In this document: one piece after another, positions 7,927 through 17,666 of the stretch
How the letters are laid out: each line of letters begins with the position of its first letter
Numbering within the stretch: the stretch's first letter is position 1
Source: Syntrophales bacterium
GTDB taxonomy: Bacteria > Desulfobacterota > Syntrophia > Syntrophales > UBA5619
Assembly (NCBI GenBank): GCA_023229765.1
Contig: JALNYO010000005.1
Span: 62,001 to 126,000 of the forward strand
Reading direction: 5' to 3'
Length of the DNA stretch: 64,000 nucleotides
Program-made: the position numbers and the translations under genes
Notes under the pieces: model-generated
The model's input: the letters and a program-made list of their open reading frames with translations, nothing else
What the model was told of the DNA's origin: nothing
Databases searched by the model: none

Positions 7927-9675
7927 GTGAAGGTATCAGGAGCGCAAATTCTGTTCAAGGCATTAGAAATGGAGAAGGTTGAAGTAATCTTTGGCTATCC
8001 GGGGGGAGCGGTTATCGGCATCTATGACGAATTGTTCCGCCAAAAGGTACGGCACATCCTGGTACGGCACGAACAAGGCGCTATTCACGCCGCCGACGGT
8101 TACGCGCGGGCTTCAGGAAAGGTCGGCGTCTGTCTGGTGACTTCCGGTCCCGGCGCTACCAATACGGTTACCGGAATCGCCAACGCGCATAGCGATTCCA
8201 TCCCTGTTGTTATCTTGACGGGGCAGGTGCCAACCGCCCTGATCGGCAGCGACGCTTTTCAAGAGGTTGATATAATGGGGATTACTCGCCCCTGCACCAA
8301 GCATAACTTTCTTGTGCGCGATGTCGCCGAACTGGGAAAGGTGGTGCGGGAGGCGTTTCATATTGCCCGTTCGGGCAGACCTGGCCCCGTGCTGGTTGAT
8401 CTTCCCAAGGATGTCATGCAGGCGGAGATGGAAGAAGAGGATGTCTGTTTTCAGAGCGGCTACCTGTATGCCGAAGAGACGCTCGATGCCTCTGCAATAG
8501 ACAAGGCCGCGGCAATGATCGCCGCCGCTCAGAATCCCCTTGTCTTTGCCGGGGGCGGGGTTTCAATGGGCAAGGCGTCCGGCGAGTTGCGGGAATTGGC
8601 AAGAATGATTGGCGCTCCGGTTGCTTCAACACTGATGGGGTTGGGCGCGTTTCCCGCATCAGATCCGCTTTGGCTGGGAATGGCGGGGATGCACGGGACC
8701 TATGCCGCAAATATGGCTTTTACCAATTGCGATCTTGTTATCGGAGTTGGCGTGCGTTTTGATGACCGGGTAACTTCCAATGTTGAAGCCTTTGCGCCCC
8801 GTGCCCAGATCATTCACATTGATATTGATCCCGTTTCCATTGATAAAATTGTCAGGACGAATCTCGCTATCGTTGCCGACGCAAAACAGGCGCTTTCTGC
8901 CCTTGTTGCCAGACTGAAAGAAAGAAATTATGTCCAGCCCGGCGCCATTAAGGATTGGCAGGAACAGGCTATGACCTGGAAAAGAGAACGCCCGCTGGGT
9001 TACAAGAACAATGGCGATGTCATCAAACCGCAGTTTGTTGTGGAAAAACTCTATGAGTTATCCCAAGGCAAAGCCGTCATCGCCACGGAAGTGGGGCAGA
9101 ATCAGATGTGGGCGGCGCAGTTTTTTCAGTACAACGACCCGAACTGCTTCCTTACCTCGGGAGGATTGGGAACGATGGGCTTCGGCCTCCCTGCCGCCAT
9201 CGGCGCGCAGGTGGCATGCCCGGACAGCCTGGTGATTGATGTCGCCGGCGATGGCAGCATCCAGATGAATATCCAGGAGCTGGGCACGGCGGTGCAGAAT
9301 AAACTGCCGGTTAAGATAGCGATTCTTAACAATAGTTTCCTGGGGATGGTCCGCCAGTGGCAGGAGAAGTTCTATCAGAAACGCTATTCCCAGACTGTCC
9401 TCGATAACAATCCCGATTTTTTGAAAATTGCCGAGGCCTATGGCGCCAAGGGGCTGCGGGCGCGAACAGTGGCAGAGGTTGAAGATGTGATCAAAGAGGC
9501 CTTTGCCACGGAAGGGGTAGTAGTAATGGATTTTATCGTTGACAGGGAAGAGGGCGTTTATCCGTTGGTAAAGCCGGGGGCGCCGCTTACCGAAATGGAT
9601 TTTGGCCCGATGGAGATAAAAGGAGCGGCAGTTGCCGAAAATGGGGATGACCCGTTTGCGCGTTCATTTAATTAA
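7927..9675 (+). CDS. ilvB: Acetolactate synthase large subunit IlvB
   Basis: The catalytic subunit of acetohydroxyacid synthase, which condenses pyruvate with pyruvate or 2-oxobutyrate in valine, leucine and isoleucine synthesis. N-terminal thiamine diphosphate domain: FGYPGGAVIGIYDEL, with the catalytic Glu in VRHEQGAIHAADGYAR. A central FAD-type domain follows, then a C-terminal domain with GDGSIQMNIQEL and the cofactor-binding Asn in ILNN. I chose GTG at 7927 because AGGAGG lies six bases upstream, giving 582 residues. The frame stays open back to 7627, but that stretch crosses the attenuator and repeat. ilvN follows 18 bases later. Confidence 0.94.
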   Translation: MKVSGAQILFKALEMEKVEVIFGYPGGAVIGIYDELFRQKVRHILVRHEQGAIHAADGYARASGKVGVCLVTSGPGATNTVTGIANAHSDSIPVVILTGQVPTALIGSDAFQEVDIMGITRPCTKHNFLVRDVAELGKVVREAFHIARSGRPGPVLVDLPKDVMQAEMEEEDVCFQSGYLYAEETLDASAIDKAAAMIAAAQNPLVFAGGGVSMGKASGELRELARMIGAPVASTLMGLGAFPASDPLWLGMAGMHGTYAANMAFTNCDLVIGVGVRFDDRVTSNVEAFAPRAQIIHIDIDPVSIDKIVRTNLAIVADAKQALSALVARLKERNYVQPGAIKDWQEQAMTWKRERPLGYKNNGDVIKPQFVVEKLYELSQGKAVIATEVGQNQMWAAQFFQYNDPNCFLTSGGLGTMGFGLPAAIGAQVACPDSLVIDVAGDGSIQMNIQELGTAVQNKLPVKIAILNNSFLGMVRQWQEKFYQKRYSQTVLDNNPDFLKIAEAYGAKGLRARTVAEVEDVIKEAFATEGVVVMDFIVDREEGVYPLVKPGAPLTEMDFGPMEIKGAAVAENGDDPFARSFN

Positions 9676-9693
9676 AGAAAGGATGTTAAAGCC

Positions 9694-10182
9694 ATGGAAG
9701 TGCGAGAAAACGTAATATCTATTCTGGTCAACAACAAACCCGATGTCCTCGCAAGGATCTCGGGAACGCTCAGCGGCAGAGGGTTCAACATTGAAAGCAT
9801 CTCCGCCAATGTTACGATGGACCCTGCGAGGACAAGAATCATCATCACCACAATCGGGGACAACGCGACGCTCACAAGGATACTCAAACAGATTGCCCGG
9901 CTGGTTGACATCATTGATGTAGCCGATTTGACGGGACGCAAAGCCGTCCGGCGCGAGCTGTTTCTGGTCAGGCTAAACTGGTCAAAGGAGGGAGAGAGAA
10001 AAAAGATTGAGGCGCTCGCGAAGGAAAAAAACTGGAAAATTCTCAGCGCTGACGAGCACAGATGCGTACTTGAAATTACCGGGGAAAACGGGGTTCTGCT
10101 GAAAGAGATAATGGCGCTCAAACAATTCGGGATGGAAGACTTTACCCGGACAGGCGTGGTGGCGATTGAATATGGTTTGTAG
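9694..10182 (+). CDS. ilvN: Acetolactate synthase small (regulatory) subunit IlvN
   Basis: The regulatory partner of IlvB. Residues 4-75 form an ACT domain (ISILVNNKPDVLARISGTL, then GFNIESISAN), which binds the feedback inhibitor, usually valine, in this family. The C-terminal half carries the second conserved domain, with RELFLVRLNW and the terminal TGVVAIEYG. At 162 residues it matches the full-length IlvH/IlvN type, not the short E. coli IlvN. It lies just after ilvB and should share its attenuation control. Confidence 0.93.
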   Translation: MEVRENVISILVNNKPDVLARISGTLSGRGFNIESISANVTMDPARTRIIITTIGDNATLTRILKQIARLVDIIDVADLTGRKAVRRELFLVRLNWSKEGERKKIEALAKEKNWKILSADEHRCVLEITGENGVLLKEIMALKQFGMEDFTRTGVVAIEYGL

Positions 10183-10280
10183 TGGAAAATGAATAGGCAT
10201 GTCGATGGCGTTTGCGTTTGGCGCCGGGGGTATTACGGGTTTACGGGTGTGCGACAAATTTATGGGTAGAGCGGTTTTTC

Positions 10281-10386
10281 ACCCCTCTTTAGCAAAGAGG
10301 GGTTGGGGGATATTTGCTGGAGAATAAATATCCCCTTGCTTTTATTATGAATCCCCCCTGCCCCCCTTTTCCAAAGGGGGGATAAG
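10281..10386. repeat. Type A dispersed palindromes (two partial copies) between ilvN and hemB
   Basis: Two GC-rich palindromes of the type A family lie in the ~390-base gap: ACCCCTCTTTAGCAAAGAGG at 10281 and another with CCCCCCTTTTCCAAAGGGG near 10355. Both lack the small accessory hairpin. The rest of the gap shows no gene. AAGGGAG before the hemB start is a good ribosome binding site. Confidence 0.7.
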
Positions 10387-10572
10387 TTTCTGCAAGCATA
10401 TGATACCCACATTTTTGTCGCAGACCCCGGGTTTACATTGGGATTGCAATCCGTCCCGATAGCTGATAAGTTCGGCCCGGTTTTAGGGATACGATACGGC
10501 TTGCTTTCTCACCGATGAAAAGATAACGAAGCAGAACGGGCGATACAGTTCTTTAATGAAGGGAGAATTACG

Positions 10573-11547
10573 ATGCAATTTCCAGAATACCGACCGCGAC
10601 GGCTTAGAAAAAACGACACTCTCCGACGGATGGTGCGGGAGACGCGCCTGTCGGTGGATAATCTCATCTACCCGCTTTTTGTTGTTCCCGGGAAAAAGGT
10701 GAAAAAACCGATCCCGTCGATGCCGGGGAATTTCCAGATGTCGGTGGACAACATCGTCAAGGAGGCGACAAGGCTGAAAGAGCTGGGGATTCCCGCGGTG
10801 ATACTATTTGGGATACCTGATAAAAAGGACGACATTGCCTCACAGGCGCTGATCGACGGCGGGGTGGTCCAGATGGCGAGCCAGGAAATCAAGGCAAAGG
10901 TGCCAGATATCATTGTTATAACAGACGTCTGCGTTTGCGAATACACGAGCCACGGCCATTGCGGCATCATCGAAAAAGGGGAAGTGCACAACGACATGAC
11001 GCTGGAGGTGCTCTCCGAAATGGCCGTTTCCCATGCAAAAGCCGGGGCCGACATGGTTGCCCCGTCGGCGATGATGGACGGGCAGGTGGGCGCGATCCGG
11101 GAGGGTCTTGATGAAGCAGGTTTTGAGTCCATCCCGATTATGGGTTATTCGGCCAAATTCGCCTCCTGTTTTTACGGTCCGTTCCGGGAGGCGGCCGAAA
11201 GTGCCCCCGCCTTCGGGGATCGCCGGGGCTACCAGATGGACCCGGCAAACGGGGACGAGGCGATTCGCGAAATCACCCTTGATGTAGAGGAAGGCGCTGA
11301 CATAATTATGGTTAAGCCGGCTCTGCCCTATCTCGATCTGATCCGCCGGGCGAAAGAGGAATTCGATCTTCCCCTTGCCGCCTATAACGTAAGCGGCGAG
11401 TTTGCGATGATCAAGGCCGCGGCCAGTATGGGGTGGCTCGATGGCGAGCGGGCGATGATGGAATCCCTGACAGCAATCAAACGGGCCGGGGCTGATATGA
11501 TAATCACCTATTTTGCCCCCGAAGCGGCGGTGATTTTAGGAAAATAA
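10573..11547 (+). CDS. hemB: Porphobilinogen synthase HemB (delta-aminolevulinate dehydratase)
   Basis: Condenses two 5-aminolevulinate molecules to porphobilinogen. The zinc-binding Cys cluster is present as [14 protein letters not shown], marking a zinc-dependent enzyme. The two active-site lysines lie in [17 protein letters not shown] and [10 protein letters not shown]. The length of 324 residues is standard. AAGGGAG precedes the ATG. It is followed 17 bases later by an AhbD-like radical SAM gene, a pairing known from sulfate reducers that make haem from siroheme. It supplies the pathway served by the upstream hemA, hemC and hemD genes. Confidence 0.96.
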   Translation: MQFPEYRPRRLRKNDTLRRMVRETRLSVDNLIYPLFVVPGKKVKKPIPSMPGNFQMSVDNIVKEATRLKELGIPAVILFGIPDKKDDIASQALIDGGVVQMASQEIKAKVPDIIVITDVCVCEYTSHGHCGIIEKGEVHNDMTLEVLSEMAVSHAKAGADMVAPSAMMDGQVGAIREGLDEAGFESIPIMGYSAKFASCFYGPFREAAESAPAFGDRRGYQMDPANGDEAIREITLDVEEGADIIMVKPALPYLDLIRRAKEEFDLPLAAYNVSGEFAMIKAAASMGWLDGERAMMESLTAIKRAGADMIITYFAPEAAVILGK

Positions 11548-11564
11548 GAAGGAAGGTTTAGAAA

Positions 11565-12677
11565 TTGGATTCACTTCATCACACTACGGAAAAAGATTCC
11601 TCGCTGATTCTGCCCAATACCTTGAGAATGGTTGCTTGGGAGATCACCCGCAGTTGCAACCTTTCCTGCAAACACTGCCGCGCTTCGGCAATGCAGGGTC
11701 CTTACCCCGGAGAACTAAGCACCGAAAAAGCGATGCAGGTGCTTGACGAGATTGCCGCCGTCGGCAAGCCGGTCATTATCCTTACTGGCGGAGAGCCGCT
11801 TTTGCGCAAAGATGTGTATGAACTTGCCGCTTACGGCGATTCCCAAGGGCTGCGGATGGTGCTTGCGACCAACGGCACGCTGATGAGCGATGAAATTGTT
11901 CATAAATTGATCGATTCCGGGATAAAACGGGTAAGCGTCAGCATCGATGGCCCCGATCCTGAAAGTCACGATCAATTCCGGGGTGTTCCGGGGGCGTTTG
12001 CCGGGACGATGCAGGGCATTGCGGCGATGAAGCGGGCCGGACTGGAGTTCCAGATCAATACGACGATCACAAAGGGCAACCTCTCCCAGATTCAAAGCCT
12101 GCATGATCTTGCCCATAGCGTCGGCGCAGTGGCCCACCACATCTTTCTGCTTGTGCCGACGGGACGGGGCAAGGAGATGGCCGATCAGGAGATCAAGCCC
12201 TTGCAATATGAAGAGACGCTGGACTGGTTTTTCGATACGGGCCTGACCTGCAGCATGCAATTGAAGGCTACCTGCGCCCCCCATTACTATCGGATCTTCC
12301 ACCAGAGGCAAAAGGAGCTCAAAAACGCAACAGGGGAAATGGCCACGCAGCGCACTAAAGACGTCCGGACGCTGCACTCGATGACCCGCGGCTGCATGGG
12401 GGGAAGTTCCTTCTGTTTTATTTCCCATACCGGTCAGGTTCAGCCGTGCGGATACCTCGAGCTTGACTGCGGTCAGTTAAAGGAGAACAGCTTTGTCGAT
12501 ATCTGGGGGAAATCACCAATTTTCAATGATTTGAGGGATTTAGGCCGCTACAAAGGCAAATGCGGCCGCTGTGAATTTTTGAAGGTATGCGGCGGGTGCC
12601 GGGCGCGCGCCTACGAGGAGACCGGCGATTATCTCGCCGCCGAGCCTTATTGCATCTACGAGCCAAAGCGGGGTTGA
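11565..12677 (+). CDS. ahbD: AhbD-like radical SAM enzyme of alternative haem synthesis
   Basis: A 370-residue radical SAM/SPASM protein. The 4Fe-4S cluster motif CNLSCKHC is near residue 31 and GGEPLL marks the SAM-binding region. The C-terminal SPASM-type cysteines are in RGCMGG, VQPCGYLELDCG and CGRCEFLKVCGGC. In the siroheme-dependent haem pathway AhbC removes acetate groups from didecarboxysiroheme and AhbD converts iron-coproporphyrin III to haem. Position behind hemB and the MGG...CGYLELDCG pattern favour AhbD, from memory of the Desulfovibrio arrangement. AhbC or a NirJ-like enzyme remains possible. No ahbA or ahbB is seen in the window. The start follows AGAAGGAAGG. Confidence 0.72.
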   Translation: MDSLHHTTEKDSSLILPNTLRMVAWEITRSCNLSCKHCRASAMQGPYPGELSTEKAMQVLDEIAAVGKPVIILTGGEPLLRKDVYELAAYGDSQGLRMVLATNGTLMSDEIVHKLIDSGIKRVSVSIDGPDPESHDQFRGVPGAFAGTMQGIAAMKRAGLEFQINTTITKGNLSQIQSLHDLAHSVGAVAHHIFLLVPTGRGKEMADQEIKPLQYEETLDWFFDTGLTCSMQLKATCAPHYYRIFHQRQKELKNATGEMATQRTKDVRTLHSMTRGCMGGSSFCFISHTGQVQPCGYLELDCGQLKENSFVDIWGKSPIFNDLRDLGRYKGKCGRCEFLKVCGGCRARAYEETGDYLAAEPYCIYEPKRG

Positions 12678-12781
12678 ACGCCGCTGAGTTTTCCGAAGCT
12701 TACAGTTTAAAACATTTAATTCTGCTATCAACGAAACTATCCGCAACCACGCGGTTTCCGGGGGGGCTTGCTGTTCATAAA

Positions 12782-15469
12782 ATGGTGGAAATAGAAAAAC
12801 AAAAAACCCGTCCCCGCTTTGTCATCGTGGACGGCAGCAATTACCTTTTTCGCGCCTTCTACGCAATCCGTGAACTCTCCAACTCCAAGGGTTTTCCGAC
12901 CAACGCAATTTACGGCTTTACCAATATGCTGATGAAGCTGCTCCGGGAGCTTGATCCTGACTACATCGCGATCGCCTTCGACGTAAAGGGGCCGACTTTT
13001 CGCCATGAAGCCTATGAAGGGTATAAGGCAACGCGGCGGGCTACTCCGGACGCCCTGATCCCGCAGATTCCCGTTGTCAAGGATGTCATTCGCTCTTTTT
13101 CCATCCCGATCATCGAAAAGCAGGGACTGGAGGCCGATGACATAATCGGCACCGTTGCCGTGCTTGCGGCAGGGCAGGGGATGGAGGTGATTATCGCCTC
13201 CGGCGACAAGGATATGATGCAGCTTGTTTCACCAGACATTGTCATGTTTGATGCGATGAAGGATAAAACCTACGACATTGCGGCGGTAAAGGAGCGCTTC
13301 GGCGTTGAGCCTGCGCAGGTTGCAGATGTTCTGGGGGTGATGGGAGATACCTCCGACAACATCCCCGGGGTTCCAGGCATCGGGCCGAAGGGAGCAGCGC
13401 GGCTGATCGAACAGTTTGGCAGTGTTGCGGAGATCATTGCTGCCCCGGAACGCATTCATAATGAAAAAACGCGAAAGGCGATGCTGCAATACGCAGCTCA
13501 GGCGACTATGAGTCGCGATCTTGCGCTGATCAGGACCGACGCAAAATTCGACTTCGATATCGCTCAGTGCCGCCGCAATGAGCCTGATCGCGACCGGCTG
13601 AGGGATTACTTTCGGGAGTTCGAGTTCTCATCACTTTTGAATGAACTTAAACTTCACGAGGGGAAAAAGGCTGTAAAATACAGAGTTTGCGATAGTCGCG
13701 AGGATATCTCCGCTCTTACAGAGATGCTTAGTGAGGTTAAAGAATTTTCCTTTGAGCTTTTGCTTTCTTCAGTGGAGGCGATGAGGGCCTCTGTGATGGG
13801 AATGGCCGTTTCTTCCAGCAGGGGGGAAGGGTTCTACATTCCCCTAGCCAGCGATGATGGAGCTCCTTTGCTTTTTGCTGAGGATGTTTTTTCCGGACTG
13901 GCCCCTTTTCTTGCTAATCCTTCTCTACTCAAGCATGGCCACGACCTGAAAACGGCGCTTATTGTGCTGGCCCGCTCCGGCGTTTTTATGAAAGGTCTCG
14001 GCTGTGACACGATGGTTGCCTCTTATCTGGTGAATCAGGCGCGACACGGATTCGAACTTGCCGACGTAGTTTTTGAAAATCTTGGCAGTCAGGTTCCCTC
14101 GCAAAAAGATCTTTTGGGGAGCGGCGCGAAGGCTGCTTCGTTTTCCTCCGTTCCGGTGGAAAAGGCGGCGGCCTATGCGGTAGAACGCGCGGATGTTTTA
14201 TTGCCGCTTGTTGAAGACTTGTATGCAAAGCTTGACTACATGGGGATGAAGGGGCTCCTGGAGGACGTGGAGATGCCGCTTGTCCGTGTTCTTTCAGCAA
14301 TGGAGAGCCGCGGGGTTCTTCTTGACGCCAGCCTTTTGCGAGAGATGTCTGGCGAAATAGCGCAACTGCTCCAGCTTTCGGAGGAGAAAATCCATATCCT
14401 GGCCGGGGAAGCTTTCAACATCAACTCCCCTAAGCAGTTGCAGCATATCCTTTTCGACAAACTGGGGCTTCCCCACGGACGCAAGACCAAGGAGGGGTAC
14501 TCCACCGATGTCGATGTGCTGAGCTATCTGGCCCTCAGTCACGAGCTGCCCGCGGAGATAATCTCCTACCGCGGGATGATGAAGCTCAAATCAACCTATA
14601 TCGATGCGCTGCCCGCGCTTGTGAATCCCCGAACGGGGAGGGTGCATACGACCTACAACCAGACGGCGACGGCGACAGGAAGGCTCTCCAGCAGCAACCC
14701 CAATCTGCAGAACATTCCAATCCGAACCACGGAAGGGAAAAGAATCCGGCAGGCCTTCATTGCCCCGCTCGGATGGGAGATCGTTTCGGCTGACTACTCG
14801 CAGATCGAGTTGCGGGTACTTGCCCATCTCTCCGGCGATGCGGCGCTGCGGGACGCCTTTGCCTCCGGCGAGGACATTCACAGCCGTACCGCGGCCGACA
14901 TTTTCGGGGTCTTTCCGGAAATGGTCAGCCCCGACATGCGCCGGCAGGCGAAGGTGATCAACTTCGGGGTGCTCTACGGGATGAGCGCCTTTGGGCTTGC
15001 CAAGGAACTGGGCGTGTCTCAGAAACTGGCCCAGGCTTACATAGACAGCTATTTTCAGAGATACAGCGGGGTTCGCTCGTATCTTGACGGCATCCTGGAC
15101 GGGGCGATGCGCGACGGCTATGTGACGACGCTTCTTCAGAGAAGGCGCTATCTGCCGGAGATTGCCAGCCCCCATGCCCAGATTCGTCAGTTTGCCGAGC
15201 GGACGGCAATCAACGCGCCGATTCAGGGAACCGCGGCGGATCTGATCAAGATTGCGATGGTGAAAATCCACCAACGCCTTCAGGAAGAAAAATTCTCTGC
15301 GGTGATGATCATGCAGGTGCACGACGAGCTGGTCTTCGAGGCGCCTGTTGCCGAACGCGAAGCGCTGGCGGAGCTGGTGCGCAAGGAGATGGAAGGCGCG
15401 ATGGAACTATCCGTGCCCTTGAAGGTGGAGATCGCCGCCGGGAAAAACTGGGACGAGGCGCATACATAA
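12782..15469 (+). CDS. polA: DNA polymerase I
   Basis: Fills gaps and removes RNA primers in replication and repair. Residues 1-290 are the 5' nuclease domain (VDGSNYLFRAFYAIR, GLEADDIIGT, GDKDMMQL, GVMGDTSDNIPGVPGIG). Residues 310-500 resemble the 3'-5' exonuclease fold, but the metal-binding acidic residues are missing. Residues 510-895 are the polymerase domain: motif A DYSQIELRVLAHLSGD, motif B RRQAKVINFGVLYGM, motif C MQVHDELVFE. I start at ATG 12782 because the frame upstream overlaps the ahbD gene and lacks family features. With 895 residues it is normal length. Confidence 0.95.
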   Translation: MVEIEKQKTRPRFVIVDGSNYLFRAFYAIRELSNSKGFPTNAIYGFTNMLMKLLRELDPDYIAIAFDVKGPTFRHEAYEGYKATRRATPDALIPQIPVVKDVIRSFSIPIIEKQGLEADDIIGTVAVLAAGQGMEVIIASGDKDMMQLVSPDIVMFDAMKDKTYDIAAVKERFGVEPAQVADVLGVMGDTSDNIPGVPGIGPKGAARLIEQFGSVAEIIAAPERIHNEKTRKAMLQYAAQATMSRDLALIRTDAKFDFDIAQCRRNEPDRDRLRDYFREFEFSSLLNELKLHEGKKAVKYRVCDSREDISALTEMLSEVKEFSFELLLSSVEAMRASVMGMAVSSSRGEGFYIPLASDDGAPLLFAEDVFSGLAPFLANPSLLKHGHDLKTALIVLARSGVFMKGLGCDTMVASYLVNQARHGFELADVVFENLGSQVPSQKDLLGSGAKAASFSSVPVEKAAAYAVERADVLLPLVEDLYAKLDYMGMKGLLEDVEMPLVRVLSAMESRGVLLDASLLREMSGEIAQLLQLSEEKIHILAGEAFNINSPKQLQHILFDKLGLPHGRKTKEGYSTDVDVLSYLALSHELPAEIISYRGMMKLKSTYIDALPALVNPRTGRVHTTYNQTATATGRLSSSNPNLQNIPIRTTEGKRIRQAFIAPLGWEIVSADYSQIELRVLAHLSGDAALRDAFASGEDIHSRTAADIFGVFPEMVSPDMRRQAKVINFGVLYGMSAFGLAKELGVSQKLAQAYIDSYFQRYSGVRSYLDGILDGAMRDGYVTTLLQRRRYLPEIASPHAQIRQFAERTAINAPIQGTAADLIKIAMVKIHQRLQEEKFSAVMIMQVHDELVFEAPVAEREALAELVRKEMEGAMELSVPLKVEIAAGKNWDEAHT

Positions 15470-15568
15470 TTATTTCAATATAGTTTAATATATTGTCATA
15501 ACTTCGTTTTTAACGATAAGTCGAAAATTTATGTTAGCCCGAAAATGACCGGCTGTCGGTGTTTCAGA

Positions 15569-17464
15569 CTATCCCTTATAATCACCTGGTTTGATGTTAT
15601 CTCCATATTTCGCCTGTGCAGCCGCGATCTTCTTTTTTGCCTCCTCCCAGTAGGTGAAAATATCTCCAGGCGTGCCGGGGTCGATTTTTTTGAAGAAAGC
15701 CGCGGTGCGATTCAGTTTTTCGATCCAGTTGGCGCAGCGGAAGGTGAAAAGATAGATGTAATCATTTTCCGAGAAATCCTCATTCAGGAGTTCCCGGAAT
15801 AGCTTCTGCAGATCCTTGTAAAGCGGAATTTTTCCGGTCGGGGTATCCCAGGCCTCGTATTCTCCGTGGATTCGCCCCTCGGCCCAGTGGAGCCAAACCT
15901 TTTTGGCAAGTTTACTGGTTACGAATTTTCCGTTCGGGTCTCTCATGAAATAGTTGGTGCTGAAAATTCGCGGTTGCTGTTTGATGCCTTTGATAAAATT
16001 GATGTTATTGGTTGTGTATTCGCCGACCGGGTAGGAGACAAAATCCAGATTAGCCATCGGCGATGGGGAACGGACGCCTTCCTTGCCGAGCGTGGCGCTG
16101 GTCGTTTCCGACTCCAGTGTGCAGGCCTTCAACAGGATCCCGTCTTTCCAGGACGGCGATTCTTCAACCGGCACGGTTGTGTCGCTGTCGCGTCCGCCGT
16201 AGAGAATGCCCTGAACCTTTACCCCTTCCTTGTTTTCGAACCCCTCTTTATCGAAATTTTGCAGATAGTCGAGGCGGATCGTGTAGCGGCCGTTGGAATG
16301 GGCCAGCGGAATCTCGTTGCCCTTGGCATCCTTGTTCCCCTTCTTCCAAAAACCGCTGTGATTGCTGCCGCTGTCCGGAGTTTCCATCCCGCAGCCCAGC
16401 CAGTAGGGTTTATTGTCGGGGCCGATCAGAATATTGGAGAAGATTGTTTCCTGGTCTTTCATCAGGTTGGCGAAGATGACCGGGTCGTCGCTGGTGTTTA
16501 CATCCTGGATTATGCCGAATATCCCCTGTTCCATGTTGACGCCGCGGAATTCGCCATTGATATTGCGAAAATAGGCAATGTCGTCGCCGACGATCTTTTC
16601 GCCGGGGATCATCGCGGTCGAGGTCTTGCCGCACGCGGAGGGGTAAGCGCCGGCAAAATAGGTTTTACGGTCTTTATCGCCGTTGAGGATCGACATCAGA
16701 AACATGTGTTCGCAGAGCCAGCCTTCTTTCCCGGATTTGTTTATCGCCAGCCTCATCGAATGCTTTTTCAGACCGATTGAATTCCCGGCGTACTGATTGT
16801 TCATCGAATAGACGATATTGTTCTGGGTATCCATGTAGATACGTCTTTTATCGACATTTACCGTGCAGCCCCTCTCGTCGAGCTGCCCCGCGGAGTGGAC
16901 AAAACCGAAGAAATCGTTCTTATCCGCTTCTTTCATATGGGAAAAATGGTTGTAACCGGGGCGGTAGAGGATGGTTTCGGAATGGGCTACGTAAAAAGAA
17001 TCGGTTATCTGGATGCAGGGGACGCTGAAGACGCTCTCCGCCGGGCCCTCGCAGAAGAACTGAACAAGCGCGTCCTTGCCTGCCATGATGTTTTTTGAGA
17101 TTTCCATGATCTCTTTGTGGCCTTCGTCGAAGGAGAGCGAGTTTAGAGCCTTCATCCGCTCCATGTTTTCGGGGCGCACCAGGTAGCGGGTGTTTACCTT
17201 GTCGCGGCCCTGATCGTTATAGCCATCCCAGTGAATTGTCTGGTTTTTCAGGTAGATGTTTTTTTCTTCGCCCTTCTTTATCGAAGTTTCGCGGATAAAA
17301 ATCCGGTCTGCCTCGCCGTCGTCGCAGACGTAAAGGGACTTCGGATTGCAGTGTTCAGCGAATTCTCCTATGAAAGCCATTACCTTCTCATTGTTTAGGG
17401 CTTTTAGCTTTCCGAAGCTTTTTTCGCTCATAATATTTTTCAACAAATCTTCATACTTTGGCAT
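15569..17464 (-). CDS. pckG: Phosphoenolpyruvate carboxykinase (GTP)
   Basis: Interconverts oxaloacetate plus GTP with phosphoenolpyruvate, CO2 and GDP. It is a gluconeogenic enzyme that some anaerobes may run in the reverse direction. The P-loop with the reactive Cys of the GTP-dependent family is AYPSACGKTS. Also visible are the substrate-loop region GEYTTNNINF, PRIFSTNYFMRD and NWIEKLNRT. The start at 17464 (631 residues) has AAGGAG five bases upstream; an earlier in-frame start at 17509 is less likely. It converges with polA. The large size and the Cys in the P-loop separate it from the ATP-dependent type. Confidence 0.94.
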   Translation of the reverse strand: MPKYEDLLKNIMSEKSFGKLKALNNEKVMAFIGEFAEHCNPKSLYVCDDGEADRIFIRETSIKKGEEKNIYLKNQTIHWDGYNDQGRDKVNTRYLVRPENMERMKALNSLSFDEGHKEIMEISKNIMAGKDALVQFFCEGPAESVFSVPCIQITDSFYVAHSETILYRPGYNHFSHMKEADKNDFFGFVHSAGQLDERGCTVNVDKRRIYMDTQNNIVYSMNNQYAGNSIGLKKHSMRLAINKSGKEGWLCEHMFLMSILNGDKDRKTYFAGAYPSACGKTSTAMIPGEKIVGDDIAYFRNINGEFRGVNMEQGIFGIIQDVNTSDDPVIFANLMKDQETIFSNILIGPDNKPYWLGCGMETPDSGSNHSGFWKKGNKDAKGNEIPLAHSNGRYTIRLDYLQNFDKEGFENKEGVKVQGILYGGRDSDTTVPVEESPSWKDGILLKACTLESETTSATLGKEGVRSPSPMANLDFVSYPVGEYTTNNINFIKGIKQQPRIFSTNYFMRDPNGKFVTSKLAKKVWLHWAEGRIHGEYEAWDTPTGKIPLYKDLQKLFRELLNEDFSENDYIYLFTFRCANWIEKLNRTAAFFKKIDPGTPGDIFTYWEEAKKKIAAAQAKYGDNIKPGDYKG

Positions 17465-17666
17465 GTCCGCTCCTTTTTGTTTAATTTTTAACCGCTTCCG
17501 CTGATCCAAAAGAGCAAAAACGGGACTGCCTGTTTGCCGACGACAAACAGTCTGTTTCGTTATTTAGGATGGATAACTTGCAGCACTCTAATATTTTTTG
17601 GCAATCTGTCAAGTTTTTTCAGTGCTGTCGTAATTTAATTAAACATAACGAGGCGGTACAAGGCCT

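Noticed and set aside
12587..12781. Longer start for DNA polymerase I
   Set aside because: The added residues overlap the preceding radical SAM gene in another frame and do not resemble the Pol I N-terminus.
15470..15568. AT-rich hairpin CAATATA/TATATTG between polA and pckG as a bidirectional terminator
   Set aside because: The stem is short, AT-only in its core and not followed by a clear T run. Too weak to list.
17521..17560. CTGTTTG...CAAACAG hairpin upstream of pckG as terminator or regulatory fold
   Set aside because: Seven base pairs with no T tract directly after it on either strand; no further support.
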